Positions 46,695-56,561 of a stretch of DNA of 64,000 nucleotides are shown piece by piece. The notes beneath the pieces are model-generated. The model saw nothing but the letters and a program-made list of their open reading frames with translations, made no database searches and had not been told where the DNA came from. Positions within the stretch are counted from its first letter, which is position 1; every line of letters begins with the position of its first letter. Made by a program: the position numbers and the translations under genes. The stretch spans positions 164,152 through 228,151 of the forward strand of contig NZ_JAHKPR010000029.1 of assembly GCF_018860585.1 (NCBI RefSeq), written 5' to 3'. Origin of the DNA: Colwellia sp. E2M01 (lineage in GTDB: Bacteria; Pseudomonadota; Gammaproteobacteria; Enterobacterales; Alteromonadaceae).

Positions 46695-47450
46695 TTAAAG
46701 TGATCGTTGACGTACTATTTCAAATAAACAAATACCGGTAGCTACCGATACATTTAAACTTGAAACAGTTCCTGCCATTGGTAGTTTTACTAATTGGTCA
46801 CAGTTTTCGCGGGTTAATCGGCGCATTCCCTTACCTTCAGAGCCCATAACAAGCGCAATAGGACCAGACAGTTTTACGTCGAATAAATTTGTATCGGTTT
46901 CACCTGCGGTACCTACAATCCAAACACCTTGTTGCTGCAAGTGTTTCATGGTTCTTGATAAGTTAGTAACTTGCACTAAAGGCACACTTTCAACCGCGCC
47001 TACCGCGACTTTACGAACCGTTGGGGTAATTTGTGCTGCGTTATCTTTTGGTACTACAATCGCTTGCACACCTGCAGCATCGGCATTACGTAAACATGCA
47101 CCTAAGTTATGAGGGTCGGTTACACCATCAAGAATTAACAAAAAGGCTGGTTTTTGTTTTTTCTCAGCAGCTTGAATGATATCGTCTAAATCATTTTCAT
47201 TATATTGTTTGCCAGGTCTAACACGGGCAATAACACCTTGGTGTTGCTCACCTTCACTTCTTTCATCAAGTGCTTTACGGCTAACTAGTTGCGTACTAAT
47301 ACCATATTTTCGAGTTAAATTAATGATTGGCATCATGCGATCATCTTCACGACCTTTTAACATCCAAACTTCGATAAAGCGCTCTGGAGCTACGTTAATT
47401 AAGGCATTAATTGCGTGAATACCAAAAACTAACTCTTCATTCTTTGCCAT
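46695..47450 (-). CDS. rlmB: 23S rRNA (guanosine-2'-O-)-methyltransferase RlmB
   Basis: A SpoU/TrmH-type SPOUT methyltransferase of 251 residues that methylates G2251 of 23S rRNA. The N-terminal substrate domain has [11 protein letters not shown] and [12 protein letters not shown]. The catalytic domain shows motif 1 [19 protein letters not shown], motif 2 [15 protein letters not shown] and motif 3 [18 protein letters not shown], all intact. It follows rnr by 66 bp, the order also found in enteric bacteria, and is probably co-transcribed with it. Confidence 0.97.
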   Translation of the reverse strand: MAKNEELVFGIHAINALINVAPERFIEVWMLKGREDDRMMPIINLTRKYGISTQLVSRKALDERSEGEQHQGVIARVRPGKQYNENDLDDIIQAAEKKQKPAFLLILDGVTDPHNLGACLRNADAAGVQAIVVPKDNAAQITPTVRKVAVGAVESVPLVQVTNLSRTMKHLQQQGVWIVGTAGETDTNLFDVKLSGPIALVMGSEGKGMRRLTRENCDQLVKLPMAGTVSSLNVSVATGICLFEIVRQRSL

Positions 47451-47516
47451 TTCTTTTCTCTGTCTTTGACTATATATTTAATTTATATAAGTAATTAATA
47501 TGTTTAAGTAGCTTAA

Positions 47517-49985
47517 TTACTTAGCTGCATTTTTACGTGCGTTTTTACCTGGACGCTTTTTACGGGCGCCGCGTTTTTTAGCTTTACTTTTTTCTTTCGG
47601 TTTAGTTTTAGCGTCACCTTTAGGTTTAGGCTTTCTACCTTGAGGCGCTTTAGCTGCGGTGCCGTTTTGACGTGAACGGCGTCCTTTACTGCTATTTTCG
47701 CCACTACCTTCATTACGATTGTTCGCGCGATTATTACCGCGACCTTTACCTTTTACTGGAGCTTCGTATTCTGAGCCTTCAAGGCGTAAATCAATTTTCT
47801 TTTCATCAAGGTTAACAGCGGCAACTTGTACGCGTATTTCATCACCTACACGGTATTTTTTACCGCTATTTTCACCTGTTAAACATAATCTGACTTCATC
47901 AAATTGATAGAAATCTTTACCTAGTGAAGTAATGTGTACTAAGCCTTCAATGTGTAAATCTTGTAAGCGAACAAACATACCGAAGTTAGTTACGGTAGAA
48001 ATAACGCCACTAAAACAATCACCAACGTGATCTTGCATAAACTCACATTTAAGCCAGTCAGCAACATCACGCGTTGCTTCATCAGCACGGCGCTCGGTCA
48101 TTGAACAATGTTCACCAAGCTCAATCACTTCTTCCAAGCTGTATTCGTAAAAGCCTTCGTTGGCTTTATTTTTCGCTTCTTTTTCTAAAATAGCTTTGAT
48201 AACACGATGCACAACGAGATCAGGATAACGACGAATAGGCGAAGTAAAATGACTATACGAAGGCAAGGCTAAACCAAAATGCCCTTCATTATCACTTTGA
48301 TAAACTGCTTGGCGCATTGAACGCAATAACATGGTTTGAATCAATTCTTGATCAGGACGACCAGCAACTTTTGCTAAAATATCACCGTAGTCTCTTGGCT
48401 CTGGCTCTTCTTTAGCAGGAAGCTTTAAGCCCAATTCATTTAAGTAAGTAATAAAGTTACGGTATTTATCTTCACTTGGCTTGTCATGTACGCGGAATAA
48501 TCCAGGTGCTTCATGTTTTTCGATAAATTTCGCAGTAGCCACGTTCGCTAAGATCATACATTCTTCAATGATCTTATGCGCGTCATTACGAATTAATGGC
48601 ACAACACTGTCTATTTTTTTGTTTTCATTAAAGAGGAAAATAGATTCTTGGGTTTCAAACGCTATCGCACCCCGTTTAAGGCGAGCATCCGTTAAGGCGT
48701 GATACATTTGCTCAAGATTTTTCAAATCAGGAACAACTTGCTCATATTCTTTTGCTAACGCTTCATCACCATCAAGAATTGCCGCAACTTTAGTATAAGT
48801 AAAGCGTGCGTGCGAGCGCATAACTGCCGGATAAAACTGACTACCCGATAACTTACCTGCCGCGCTTATGGTCATTTCACACACCATACACAGTCTGTCT
48901 ACATCTGGGTTTAATGAACATAAGCCATTTGATAGCTTTTCAGGTAACATCGGAATAACTTGGCTTGGGAAATACACAGAGTTGCCACGCGATATCGCTT
49001 CGTCATCTAATGCTGTGCCATTTCTTACGTAATAACTTACATCGGCAATGGCCACCCATAAACGCCAACCGCCTGATTTCTTTGGCTCACAATAAACTGC
49101 ATCATCAAAATCGCGTGCATCTTCACCATCAATAGTCACCAATGGTAAATCACGTAAATCTTTACGCGGTAATTTAGAGGATTCTTCTACTTCATCAGCA
49201 ATACCAGCAACTTCAGCTTGTACGGTATGTGAAAATTGGTGAGGTAAATCGTGAGCACGTAAGGCGATTTCAATTTCCATGCCTGGTGCTAAGTGATCAC
49301 CTAATACTTCAACCACTTTACCAATAGTTTGTGTACGTCTAGTTGGTCTTTCAACTATTTCAACCACCACCATTTGGCCATGGCGAGCACCCTTTCGTCC
49401 TTCTGGGGTAATAAGTACTTCTTGTTTTATTTTGCTGTCTTCAGCAATAACTTTACACATGTGTGCATCGACATAAATTCGACCCACAATAGGCGCATTT
49501 CTTGGCTCGATAACTTCCAGTATTTTGACTTCTTTACGACCTTTACGATCGGCACGGTCAACCAACATGGCTTGCACAATATCACCATGAAAAACACGTT
49601 GCATTTCAAACGCAGAAATATAGAAATCTTTACCATTTTTGTCGGTTACTGAAGCATCGTCAGGGGAGAAAAAACCAAAACCATCGCGATGACCAATAAC
49701 TTTGCCAGTAAGCAGGCTATTTTTTCCGGGTAAGGCATATTGTTTAAATTTATTGAAAATGATCTGACCGCTGTTTTCCATAGCACGTAAACGACGCTTT
49801 ACCCCAATCAGCTGATATTCTTGATCATACTTTAAGGTTTTAATTAAGCTATTAAAGGTAGGTGGCGGCGAACACTTTTCGATTATTGAAAGCAATAATT
49901 CGCGTGAGGCAACGGGCTGTTCGTATTTTTTAGCTTCGCGTTTAGCGTGTGGATCGTTATAGGTCACTATATCAAAAGCCATCAT
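47517..49985 (-). CDS. rnr: Ribonuclease R
   Basis: A 3'-5' exoribonuclease of 822 residues that degrades structured RNA and helps in cold adaptation and rRNA quality control. The order is an N-terminal helix-turn-helix (about 25-90), two cold-shock OB domains (about 90-250), an RNB catalytic domain with DGEDARDFDDAV near residues 285-300 (the metal-binding Asps), an S1 domain (about 660-740) and a very basic tail rich in Lys, Arg and Gly. The tail of about 75 residues is typical of gammaproteobacterial RNase R. An ATGATG pair gives two possible starts. Confidence 0.97.
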   Translation of the reverse strand: MMAFDIVTYNDPHAKREAKKYEQPVASRELLLSIIEKCSPPPTFNSLIKTLKYDQEYQLIGVKRRLRAMENSGQIIFNKFKQYALPGKNSLLTGKVIGHRDGFGFFSPDDASVTDKNGKDFYISAFEMQRVFHGDIVQAMLVDRADRKGRKEVKILEVIEPRNAPIVGRIYVDAHMCKVIAEDSKIKQEVLITPEGRKGARHGQMVVVEIVERPTRRTQTIGKVVEVLGDHLAPGMEIEIALRAHDLPHQFSHTVQAEVAGIADEVEESSKLPRKDLRDLPLVTIDGEDARDFDDAVYCEPKKSGGWRLWVAIADVSYYVRNGTALDDEAISRGNSVYFPSQVIPMLPEKLSNGLCSLNPDVDRLCMVCEMTISAAGKLSGSQFYPAVMRSHARFTYTKVAAILDGDEALAKEYEQVVPDLKNLEQMYHALTDARLKRGAIAFETQESIFLFNENKKIDSVVPLIRNDAHKIIEECMILANVATAKFIEKHEAPGLFRVHDKPSEDKYRNFITYLNELGLKLPAKEEPEPRDYGDILAKVAGRPDQELIQTMLLRSMRQAVYQSDNEGHFGLALPSYSHFTSPIRRYPDLVVHRVIKAILEKEAKNKANEGFYEYSLEEVIELGEHCSMTERRADEATRDVADWLKCEFMQDHVGDCFSGVISTVTNFGMFVRLQDLHIEGLVHITSLGKDFYQFDEVRLCLTGENSGKKYRVGDEIRVQVAAVNLDEKKIDLRLEGSEYEAPVKGKGRGNNRANNRNEGSGENSSKGRRSRQNGTAAKAPQGRKPKPKGDAKTKPKEKSKAKKRGARKKRPGKNARKNAAK

Positions 49986-50034
49986 TTAAGGATAATTGAA
50001 ATCAGTATACCATTATCCACGCAATGACTAATGG

Positions 50035-50661
50035 TTAATTTGTATAGCTTGTTCTTTTCGCTTCTTCGACCACTTTATTTGGCATTTTACTGGCAAGATC
50101 TGCCAATAATTGACTAATTTTTTTATGAGTCGCTTTATCGTCGGTTAGTGAATGATGTAATTGCGAGTATAAAGCAGGATAATCTAACGGGCTGCCGTAA
50201 CCCTCCTGATAAATACCGGCAAGGCGAATTTGTGCCGCTAAGTTGTCTAAACTTGCCGCTGTTTTTAAATACATAATGGCGCGATTAATATCTACCTGCA
50301 TAAATTTACCTATATGGTAATAACGCCCTAATTGCTCTATACCTTCAGGTAAACCTTGGTCGGCGGCTAAATGCATATAATGTACGCCTAACGGAATGTC
50401 TTTTTTAACACACACACCGTAGGCTAACATATCACCCCATAAATATTGATATGACGGTAAATTGGCTTTATTTGCTCGTGCTTCAATATCTTGTACTAAT
50501 TGACAATCATCAAGAACTACTTGGCTTAAGTGTTTGTTTTCTTTTATTAAGTTAAGTAGTTGGTCGTCACTATAAATTTGCACTGCTTGCATGTTTTGAT
50601 TAGCAGAGAAAGCTGAGCTACTCGCAAAAAAAGTAATTAAAAATAATAATGAAATACGCAT
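50035..50661 (-). CDS. Sel1-repeat exported protein
   Basis: From ATG 50661 (AGGA 6-7 nt upstream) the product has 208 residues with a signal peptide (MRISLLFLITFFASSSAFSA). The mature part has Sel1-like repeats, seen as A-x-x-G-x-x-x-x-x-x-x-L-G-x-Y-Y patterns: YLWGDMLAYGV, YMHLAADQGLPEGIEQLGRYY and YLKTAASLDNLAAQIRLAGIYQEG. Sel1 repeats make helical protein-binding scaffolds. The longer start at 50691 would spoil the signal peptide. It lies 49 bp downstream of the rnr start region on the same strand; the partner is unknown. Confidence 0.75.
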   Translation of the reverse strand: MRISLLFLITFFASSSAFSANQNMQAVQIYSDDQLLNLIKENKHLSQVVLDDCQLVQDIEARANKANLPSYQYLWGDMLAYGVCVKKDIPLGVHYMHLAADQGLPEGIEQLGRYYHIGKFMQVDINRAIMYLKTAASLDNLAAQIRLAGIYQEGYGSPLDYPALYSQLHHSLTDDKATHKKISQLLADLASKMPNKVVEEAKRTSYTN

Positions 50662-50884
50662 AATAATCCTATAACGGCGATAACTTACCACCTTATATCG
50701 GCAAGTAAGTATTAAGATGAAGTTTTTACGACATCAATAACTCAGGTTATTTAATAACTAAATTAACATAAGCAATTTTAACGCCAAATAAAATCGTCAA
50801 TAAATGACCGAAAAATAGTAACCTTACTGTCATGGTTCACTATTGCAACTCACCATGACAGCGTATTTAAATCTAATTTACTAT

Positions 50885-53800
50885 TTACGCATTAGTATTA
50901 GCGGCTTTTTTTTCTTTTCGCTTATCTCGCAACACTAATAAACAAGGGGTTAACACTAAAGTTAATACTGTTGCGAACGCTAGGCCGCCGGCAATAGCGG
51001 TGGCAAGCTGTGTCCACCATTGTGTGGAAGGAGCACCAAAAACTATAGTGCGTTCAAAAAAGTCTAAATTAACCTGTAATACCATAGGCATTAAACCTAA
51101 GATTGTTGTGATGGTGGTTAACATTACCGGGCGTAAACGCTGAGCGCCAGTACGTAAAATAGCATCAACTACAGCAAAACCTTCTTTACGCAATACGTTA
51201 TAAGTATCTATCAGTACAATATTGTTGTTAACCACAATCCCTGCTAATGAAATAACGCCAATGCCACCCATAACAATACCAAATGGTTTTTGTACTAATA
51301 ATAAGGCTAAGAATACACCAACCGTTGAGAAGATAACGGCACTCAAAATCAAGAAGGCTTGATAGAAACTATTAAATTGCGTTACTAAAATCATCGCCAT
51401 AACAAACAAAGCAATACCAAAGGCGTTAACTAAGAAGGTTTGCGACTCTTCTTGATCTTCATTTTGCCCTTTAACATCAATTTCAACCGAGTAATGTAAA
51501 CCCAAAGTCGGTAATTGCGCTTGCAATAAAGGTAACTCGTTTAATAACTGCGCACCTGGTATTAAGTTAGCTTGAATAGTCACCACACGCTTAGCATCAA
51601 CACGATGAATAGTGTCGATTTTAGGTGCGGCTTTACGCTCAACAAAACTACCAACAGGTACTAAACCTGACGCGGTTTTTAAACGAAGTGAATCAAGTCG
51701 CGAGATATTACGTTTTTCTTCAGGGAAGCGTACGCGGATATCTAACTCATCGTCAACATCATCCGGTCGGTATTCTCCAAGCTTTAAGCCGTTAGTAACC
51801 ATTTGCACACTTGAGCCAACAAGTGCGGCATCAGCGCCATAAGTTGCCGCTTTATTACGGTTAATGATTAGCTGCCACTCAATACCTGGTTTGGCACCAG
51901 TATCTTCAATATCAGTAAACTTACCTGTAGCTATTAATGCATTGCGAATAATAGCAACTGATTCATCTAATTTTTCAGGAAAACGAGAGCTGATCTCTAA
52001 CTTTAAATCTTTACCACTTTGCGGGCCATTTTCATTTTTGCGTACTTCAATTTCAACACCAGCAAGATCATCTGTTAATTCATGAATAATATTAACAATT
52101 TCATCCGCAGGTGGTCTTATTTGCCAATCAACAAAATTAACTTTAAAAGTACCGACTTGATCGGTGCCACCTGTACGAGTATATAAGGTTTCTATTTCTT
52201 CTAGCGGTAGAATTCGTTGCTCGATTGAGCGCATAATAACGTCTTTCTCTGCTATTGATAAATCACCATGTGAGCGCACCACCATAGTCGCGCTTTGCGG
52301 CTCAACCTCCGGAAAGAAGTTAACACCAAGACCTGATGCGCCGTACAACCACATAACGATAAAAGAAATAGCAAAAGTACCCGCAACTATTTTCCATGGG
52401 TGTTTAATTGCCGCAGTTAGAATTCGAATATATTTACCGGTAAAACCTGTTAACTTGTCGAAATCACCTGCTTCAGCGTGATCTATTTGTTGCTGCTCAG
52501 TTTCACTGACAACTCTTGGTTTACCTATTACGGCGCCCAAAGTTGGTACAAAAACTAATGCCATAGCTAGCGAAGCTGTTAGTACTGCGATTAAGGTAAA
52601 TGGTAGGTATTTCATGAATTCACCCATGATACCCGGCCAAAACATTAACGGCGCAAAAGCTGCTAGTGTTGTTGCGGTTGAGGCAATAATAGGCCATGTC
52701 ATTCTGCGCGCCGCAGTGCCATATGCAGCTTTTTTACTGGTACCCTCATTCATTTGCCTGTCGGCAAATTCGGTGACAACAATAGCGCCATCAACCAACA
52801 TACCTACAGCCATGATCAAACCAAATAAAACAACAATATTGACCGTCATGCCCGCTAAGGCAATCACTAAGATCCCCGTTAAAAAAGCGCCGGGAATTGC
52901 TAAACCAACCAACAGCGCACTACGTGCTCCTAAAGCAGCAATGATGACAATAACCACTAATAATACCGCTGAAAAAACATTATTTTGTAAATCAGTTAGC
53001 GTATTTTTGATCTCAATTGATTGGTCGCCAACATAATCAACTTGTACCTGTTGTGGCCATTTAACGCGGTTTTCAGTAATAATAGCTTTAACTTTTTCGA
53101 CGGTTTCAATCAGGTTTTCGCCCGAACGCTTTTTAACTTCTATAGAAACTGAACGATGACCATTTAAGCGAGCAAAGCTCGTTGGATCTTTATAAGCGCG
53201 ACGTACATTAGAAACATCCTGAAAGGTAATTACGCGATCACCGTCAACCTTAATTGGCAATTCTAATAAGTCTTGAATATTTTCAAAAACAGAAGGCACT
53301 TTAATCGCAAAACGGCCTTTACCTGTATCCATTGTACCTGCGGGTACTAAGCGGTTATTACGTTCAACAAGATTATAAATATCCGTTTGATCAAGTCCAT
53401 AGCTTTCCATTAATAATGGGTCGACAATAATTTCCACCATGTCTTCACGATCACCACCAATATCTACTTCAAGTACTTCTTTCATACTTTCGATATGATC
53501 TGTAACATCGCGTGCTATGGTAATTAAACCACGTTCAGATACGGCGCCAGATAAGACAACAGTCAATGCTGCTTCTTGGTTAGCCATAGTTACTTCATTA
53601 ACAACCGGCTCTTCGGTTTCGCTAGGTAGTTTAGATTTAGCTAGCGTTACCTTGTCACGTACATCAGCAAGGGCTTCTTTAGGATCTAAACCAGCAATAA
53701 ACTCTAGAGTTACCGAGGCATGACCTTCACCCGCGTTTGAACGCATTTCTTTAATGCCGGCGATAGATTTAAGCTCATTTTCCATGGGTCTAACGAGCAT

Positions 53801-53986
53801 ACGTTCAGCATCTTCAGGAGATATACCGTCATGCACCATAGACACATAAATAATAGGAATGGTGATGTCGGGGTTAGATTCTTTAGCGATATTGTTATAA
53901 GTTACTGCGCCTGAAATAAGCAACAGCACAAACAGCATAATTACGGTACGAGTTCGGGTTAAGGCGGCTTCAATGAGCGTTAACAT
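50885..53986 (-). CDS. RND-family efflux transporter permease
   Basis: An inner-membrane proton-driven pump of 1033 residues, AcrB-like in layout. Twelve membrane helices are split 1 + 5 and 1 + 5 around two large periplasmic loops. The helix-4 region reads GLIMAVGMLVDGAIVVTEFADRQ, where the AcrB Asp-Asp pair is Asp-Gly, so one proton-relay Asp is replaced, as in many HAE-type pumps outside the AcrB subgroup. N-terminal features such as SNAGEGHASVTLEF are typical. The membrane-fusion protein gene lies 8 bp upstream. No outer-membrane TolC-type gene is seen. The substrate is unknown. Confidence 0.9.
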   Translation of the reverse strand: MLTLIEAALTRTRTVIMLFVLLLISGAVTYNNIAKESNPDITIPIIYVSMVHDGISPEDAERMLVRPMENELKSIAGIKEMRSNAGEGHASVTLEFIAGLDPKEALADVRDKVTLAKSKLPSETEEPVVNEVTMANQEAALTVVLSGAVSERGLITIARDVTDHIESMKEVLEVDIGGDREDMVEIIVDPLLMESYGLDQTDIYNLVERNNRLVPAGTMDTGKGRFAIKVPSVFENIQDLLELPIKVDGDRVITFQDVSNVRRAYKDPTSFARLNGHRSVSIEVKKRSGENLIETVEKVKAIITENRVKWPQQVQVDYVGDQSIEIKNTLTDLQNNVFSAVLLVVIVIIAALGARSALLVGLAIPGAFLTGILVIALAGMTVNIVVLFGLIMAVGMLVDGAIVVTEFADRQMNEGTSKKAAYGTAARRMTWPIIASTATTLAAFAPLMFWPGIMGEFMKYLPFTLIAVLTASLAMALVFVPTLGAVIGKPRVVSETEQQQIDHAEAGDFDKLTGFTGKYIRILTAAIKHPWKIVAGTFAISFIVMWLYGASGLGVNFFPEVEPQSATMVVRSHGDLSIAEKDVIMRSIEQRILPLEEIETLYTRTGGTDQVGTFKVNFVDWQIRPPADEIVNIIHELTDDLAGVEIEVRKNENGPQSGKDLKLEISSRFPEKLDESVAIIRNALIATGKFTDIEDTGAKPGIEWQLIINRNKAATYGADAALVGSSVQMVTNGLKLGEYRPDDVDDELDIRVRFPEEKRNISRLDSLRLKTASGLVPVGSFVERKAAPKIDTIHRVDAKRVVTIQANLIPGAQLLNELPLLQAQLPTLGLHYSVEIDVKGQNEDQEESQTFLVNAFGIALFVMAMILVTQFNSFYQAFLILSAVIFSTVGVFLALLLVQKPFGIVMGGIGVISLAGIVVNNNIVLIDTYNVLRKEGFAVVDAILRTGAQRLRPVMLTTITTILGLMPMVLQVNLDFFERTIVFGAPSTQWWTQLATAIAGGLAFATVLTLVLTPCLLVLRDKRKEKKAANTNA

Positions 53987-53994
53987 ATCAACTC

Positions 53995-55152
53995 CTAACC
54001 TTGCGTTGCTGTCGTTGAGTTAACTTGCTTATTCGCGCTTTGGTTAGTCGCTTCAGTGGTATTGTCAAAAACAGCATCAACAGTATCGCCTTCACGAACA
54101 AAGCCTTGACCCAACACAATAATATCAGCTTGCGCGCCAAGGCCTGTTAACCAAATACCGTCACTTTCACTTTTAATGATTTCAATGGGAGTAAATTGCA
54201 CAACAGAGTCTTTAACTGATTTAACGCCAATATTACCTTTTTCATCTAAGGCAAGTAAGGCCGGAGATATTTTGATTGCCGACATTTCATCTAAATCAAT
54301 AGTTAGCTCACCACTTAAACCAGCTAACAACTGCATATTTTTGTTTTCTATTTCTACTTCAATTTTAAAAGTATTGGTTGCATCATTACCAACACTGGCA
54401 ATATAACGAAGTTTGCCTGGTGCTTTATCACCATTTAATAAACTTACTTGCGCTAATTGACCAACCGATAATTGACTGATTTGTTGCTCAGTAACATGGG
54501 CACGCACAATAAGTGGGTCTAAATCAGCAATCATCGCAATATTGTCACCTGATTTTACATAATCACCCACTTCAACATAACGACTGTTAAGAATACCGGT
54601 AAAAGGAGCTTTAATAACCGCATTAGCAATATTCAATTCTAACCGTTCAATATCAGCTTTTACTGATTCAAGAGCCGCAAACGATTGCGCTAATTGCACC
54701 TTACCTTGATAACCATTTTTATTTAATGCTAAAGCGCCTTGGTATTCTACTTCACGTTGTTGTAATAACGCATTGCTACTACTTAGCTTAACGGGTAAAT
54801 CATTTAAGGCTATTTTAGCAATCACTTGACCTTTGTTAACTTTTGACCCTCTTTTTGCCAATATTTCAACGATTTTACCGTCAATTTCCGATTTCAGTGT
54901 TACGCTACGATCGGGTTCAGTGCGACCATATAGCTCAATAACTTGATGTATATTACTAGCATATCGAGTCTCCACTTTTACTTGCGCAGTCACCTCTTCG
55001 ACATTGTGACTTGGCGTATTAGCTTTTAATGTTGCTTTTTGTTCATTCGCACTAGGGCCAGAGGCCATCCAAAAAAGTAGAATGATGCTAGTGGTAATCG
55101 CGATAAGGTAGGGGCGCTGAGCGATCCAACGAGAGTTAAAAGTAAGTTTCAT
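53995..55152 (-). CDS. RND efflux periplasmic adaptor (membrane fusion protein)
   Basis: Periplasmic adaptor partner of the RND pump, about 385 residues. It has an N-terminal membrane segment (about 12-32), a lipoyl half-motif (GRTEPDRSVTLKSEIDGKI), a coiled-coil hairpin (about 120-185), a second lipoyl half with APFTGILNSRYVEVGDYVKSGD, and a beta-barrel domain. I place the start at ATG 55152: the GGAG site sits 8 nt before it, while for ATG 55158 the spacing is only 2 nt. It lies 8 bp before the pump gene, so the two are one operon. Confidence 0.9.
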   Translation of the reverse strand: MKLTFNSRWIAQRPYLIAITTSIILLFWMASGPSANEQKATLKANTPSHNVEEVTAQVKVETRYASNIHQVIELYGRTEPDRSVTLKSEIDGKIVEILAKRGSKVNKGQVIAKIALNDLPVKLSSSNALLQQREVEYQGALALNKNGYQGKVQLAQSFAALESVKADIERLELNIANAVIKAPFTGILNSRYVEVGDYVKSGDNIAMIADLDPLIVRAHVTEQQISQLSVGQLAQVSLLNGDKAPGKLRYIASVGNDATNTFKIEVEIENKNMQLLAGLSGELTIDLDEMSAIKISPALLALDEKGNIGVKSVKDSVVQFTPIEIIKSESDGIWLTGLGAQADIIVLGQGFVREGDTVDAVFDNTTEATNQSANKQVNSTTATQG

Positions 55153-55248
55153 GAACATGACTCCAAATGTAGATACCTATATATTAACTTATTTTTAGCC
55201 TAATAATAAAAATAATGGCTTAAAAATATTTAATAGTGGTAGATACAA

Positions 55249-55272
55249 AAATACCGACAATTGTCGGTATTT
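55249..55272 (-). terminator. Terminator after erpA (24-bp perfect palindrome)
   Basis: AAATACCGACAA and its exact complement, followed on the minus strand by a T-rich stretch (TTTTTG). It lies about 30 bp after the erpA stop. Confidence 0.85.
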
Positions 55273-55302
55273 AATAGGTCAATCATTAGCTAATAAGTTA
55301 AG

Positions 55303-55644
55303 TTAGATTGAGAATGATGAACCACAACCACAAGTTGTTGTTGCGTTAGGATTATTAACCACAAAACGGCTGCCTTCTAGGCTTTCAAGGTAATCTACCT
55401 CACCATCAACAAGGTATTGTAAACTCATAGGGTCAATGACCATAGCCACACCTTGCTTTTCAATAGTTAAATCACCTTCATTTACTTTTTCATCAAAAGT
55501 AAATCCGTAAGAAAAACCTGAACAACCACCACCAGTAACATAAACACGTAGTTTAAGTGCCGGATTTTCTTCCTCGGTAACAAGAGACAACACTTTATTT
55601 GCGGCTGCATCGGTAAATTTAATAGGTAATTCAAGATCTGACAT
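55303..55644 (-). CDS. erpA: Iron-sulfur cluster insertion protein ErpA
   Basis: An A-type carrier that delivers [Fe-S] clusters to apo-proteins, for example in isoprenoid synthesis. It has 113 residues from ATG 55644 (E. coli ErpA has 114). The three cluster-ligand Cys are present: [10 protein letters not shown] near residue 40 and CGCGSSF near the end. The sequence starting [18 protein letters not shown] closely follows the E. coli start, so the upstream TTG at 55653 is unlikely. It is preceded on the same strand by the DUF6776 gene. Confidence 0.96.
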   Translation of the reverse strand: MSDLELPIKFTDAAANKVLSLVTEEENPALKLRVYVTGGGCSGFSYGFTFDEKVNEGDLTIEKQGVAMVIDPMSLQYLVDGEVDYLESLEGSRFVVNNPNATTTCGCGSSFSI

Positions 55645-55818
55645 GGTGCTCAACTTAGTACTTAAAGTACGAAAAACTACGTTAAAAAGATGATTAACGT
55701 GAATAAAACTGGGTGTTAAAAATTAGGAGATAAACTCATAACGTTAATTATCTTAAACCTGACTAATTTAATCAAGTATTATTCACGTCTTTGATTTACA
55801 ACTTAGATAAAATAAAAT

Positions 55819-56538
55819 CTATCGAGCAACTTGCCATTGCACTTGTTTTTCTTTTTTTGCATATTTTTGCCAACGCGATTTAGTCATAATCGCCGACACT
55901 AGGATACTTTCAGGGGAGAAGTCAGCTGGCAGTGTAAATTCGCCACTGATAATTTGAAAATATTGAAAGCTGAAATTAAAGTCTTTTTTATCCAGCTCAG
56001 TCACATCAGCTAATTTAAATGTAACTACTTGCCCATCTTGCTGACCAATAAAGTTTAATTCAATATAGCCTTTACTATATCTTCGCCTTAATTGCTGCTG
56101 CACCAAAGCTACTTGAAAACGATATTTATGGGGAGTTAGAGTATTTACTATTTTAATACTTTCAACAAGCAAACCTTCAGCTTGCTTTTCTGGCGCCATC
56201 ACTTTTTCATAAAAAGCGATTTGTTTTCTTACCTCAAAATTTTCTTCTGCTGATTTTTTAAGTAACTCTTGGGCTTGATTGTTAGCAAGTTGTTCAATAA
56301 CTAATTCAACTTCTAAACTGTGAATACGTGCAACATTTAACTCTTCTTGCTGATAGAGTTGTTCTAAGCGCTGTTTTTGTTGTTCAAGAGTCGTCACTTG
56401 AAAGTGATGATAATAATTACCTAAACGATAACCCGTAAAAAGGCACAGGCCAATGACAGTACATAAAAGTAAAGCTGATTTGAAGCTGCCTAAGCGCTCA
56501 ACAACCACCGCAAGATTTATTTTTGCTAACCATTTCAT
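55819..56538 (-). CDS. DUF6776-family membrane protein
   Basis: A 239-residue bitopic protein: a membrane helix at about 21-40, a coiled coil (about 47-115, rich in Gln, Glu and Leu), and a C-terminal beta-type domain with HKYRFQVALVQQQLRRRYSKG and the closing VSAIMTKSRWQKYAKKEKQVQWQVAR. This matches the uncharacterised DUF6776 family. In relatives I recall the gene often being near erpA or bactofilin genes; here erpA follows but no bactofilin is seen. Function unknown. It is divergent from the ClC channel gene with only a 23-bp gap to ATG 56562. Confidence 0.75.
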   Translation of the reverse strand: MKWLAKINLAVVVERLGSFKSALLLCTVIGLCLFTGYRLGNYYHHFQVTTLEQQKQRLEQLYQQEELNVARIHSLEVELVIEQLANNQAQELLKKSAEENFEVRKQIAFYEKVMAPEKQAEGLLVESIKIVNTLTPHKYRFQVALVQQQLRRRYSKGYIELNFIGQQDGQVVTFKLADVTELDKKDFNFSFQYFQIISGEFTLPADFSPESILVSAIMTKSRWQKYAKKEKQVQWQVAR

Positions 56539-56561
56539 TTGTAAAGTATTATAATCCTGTC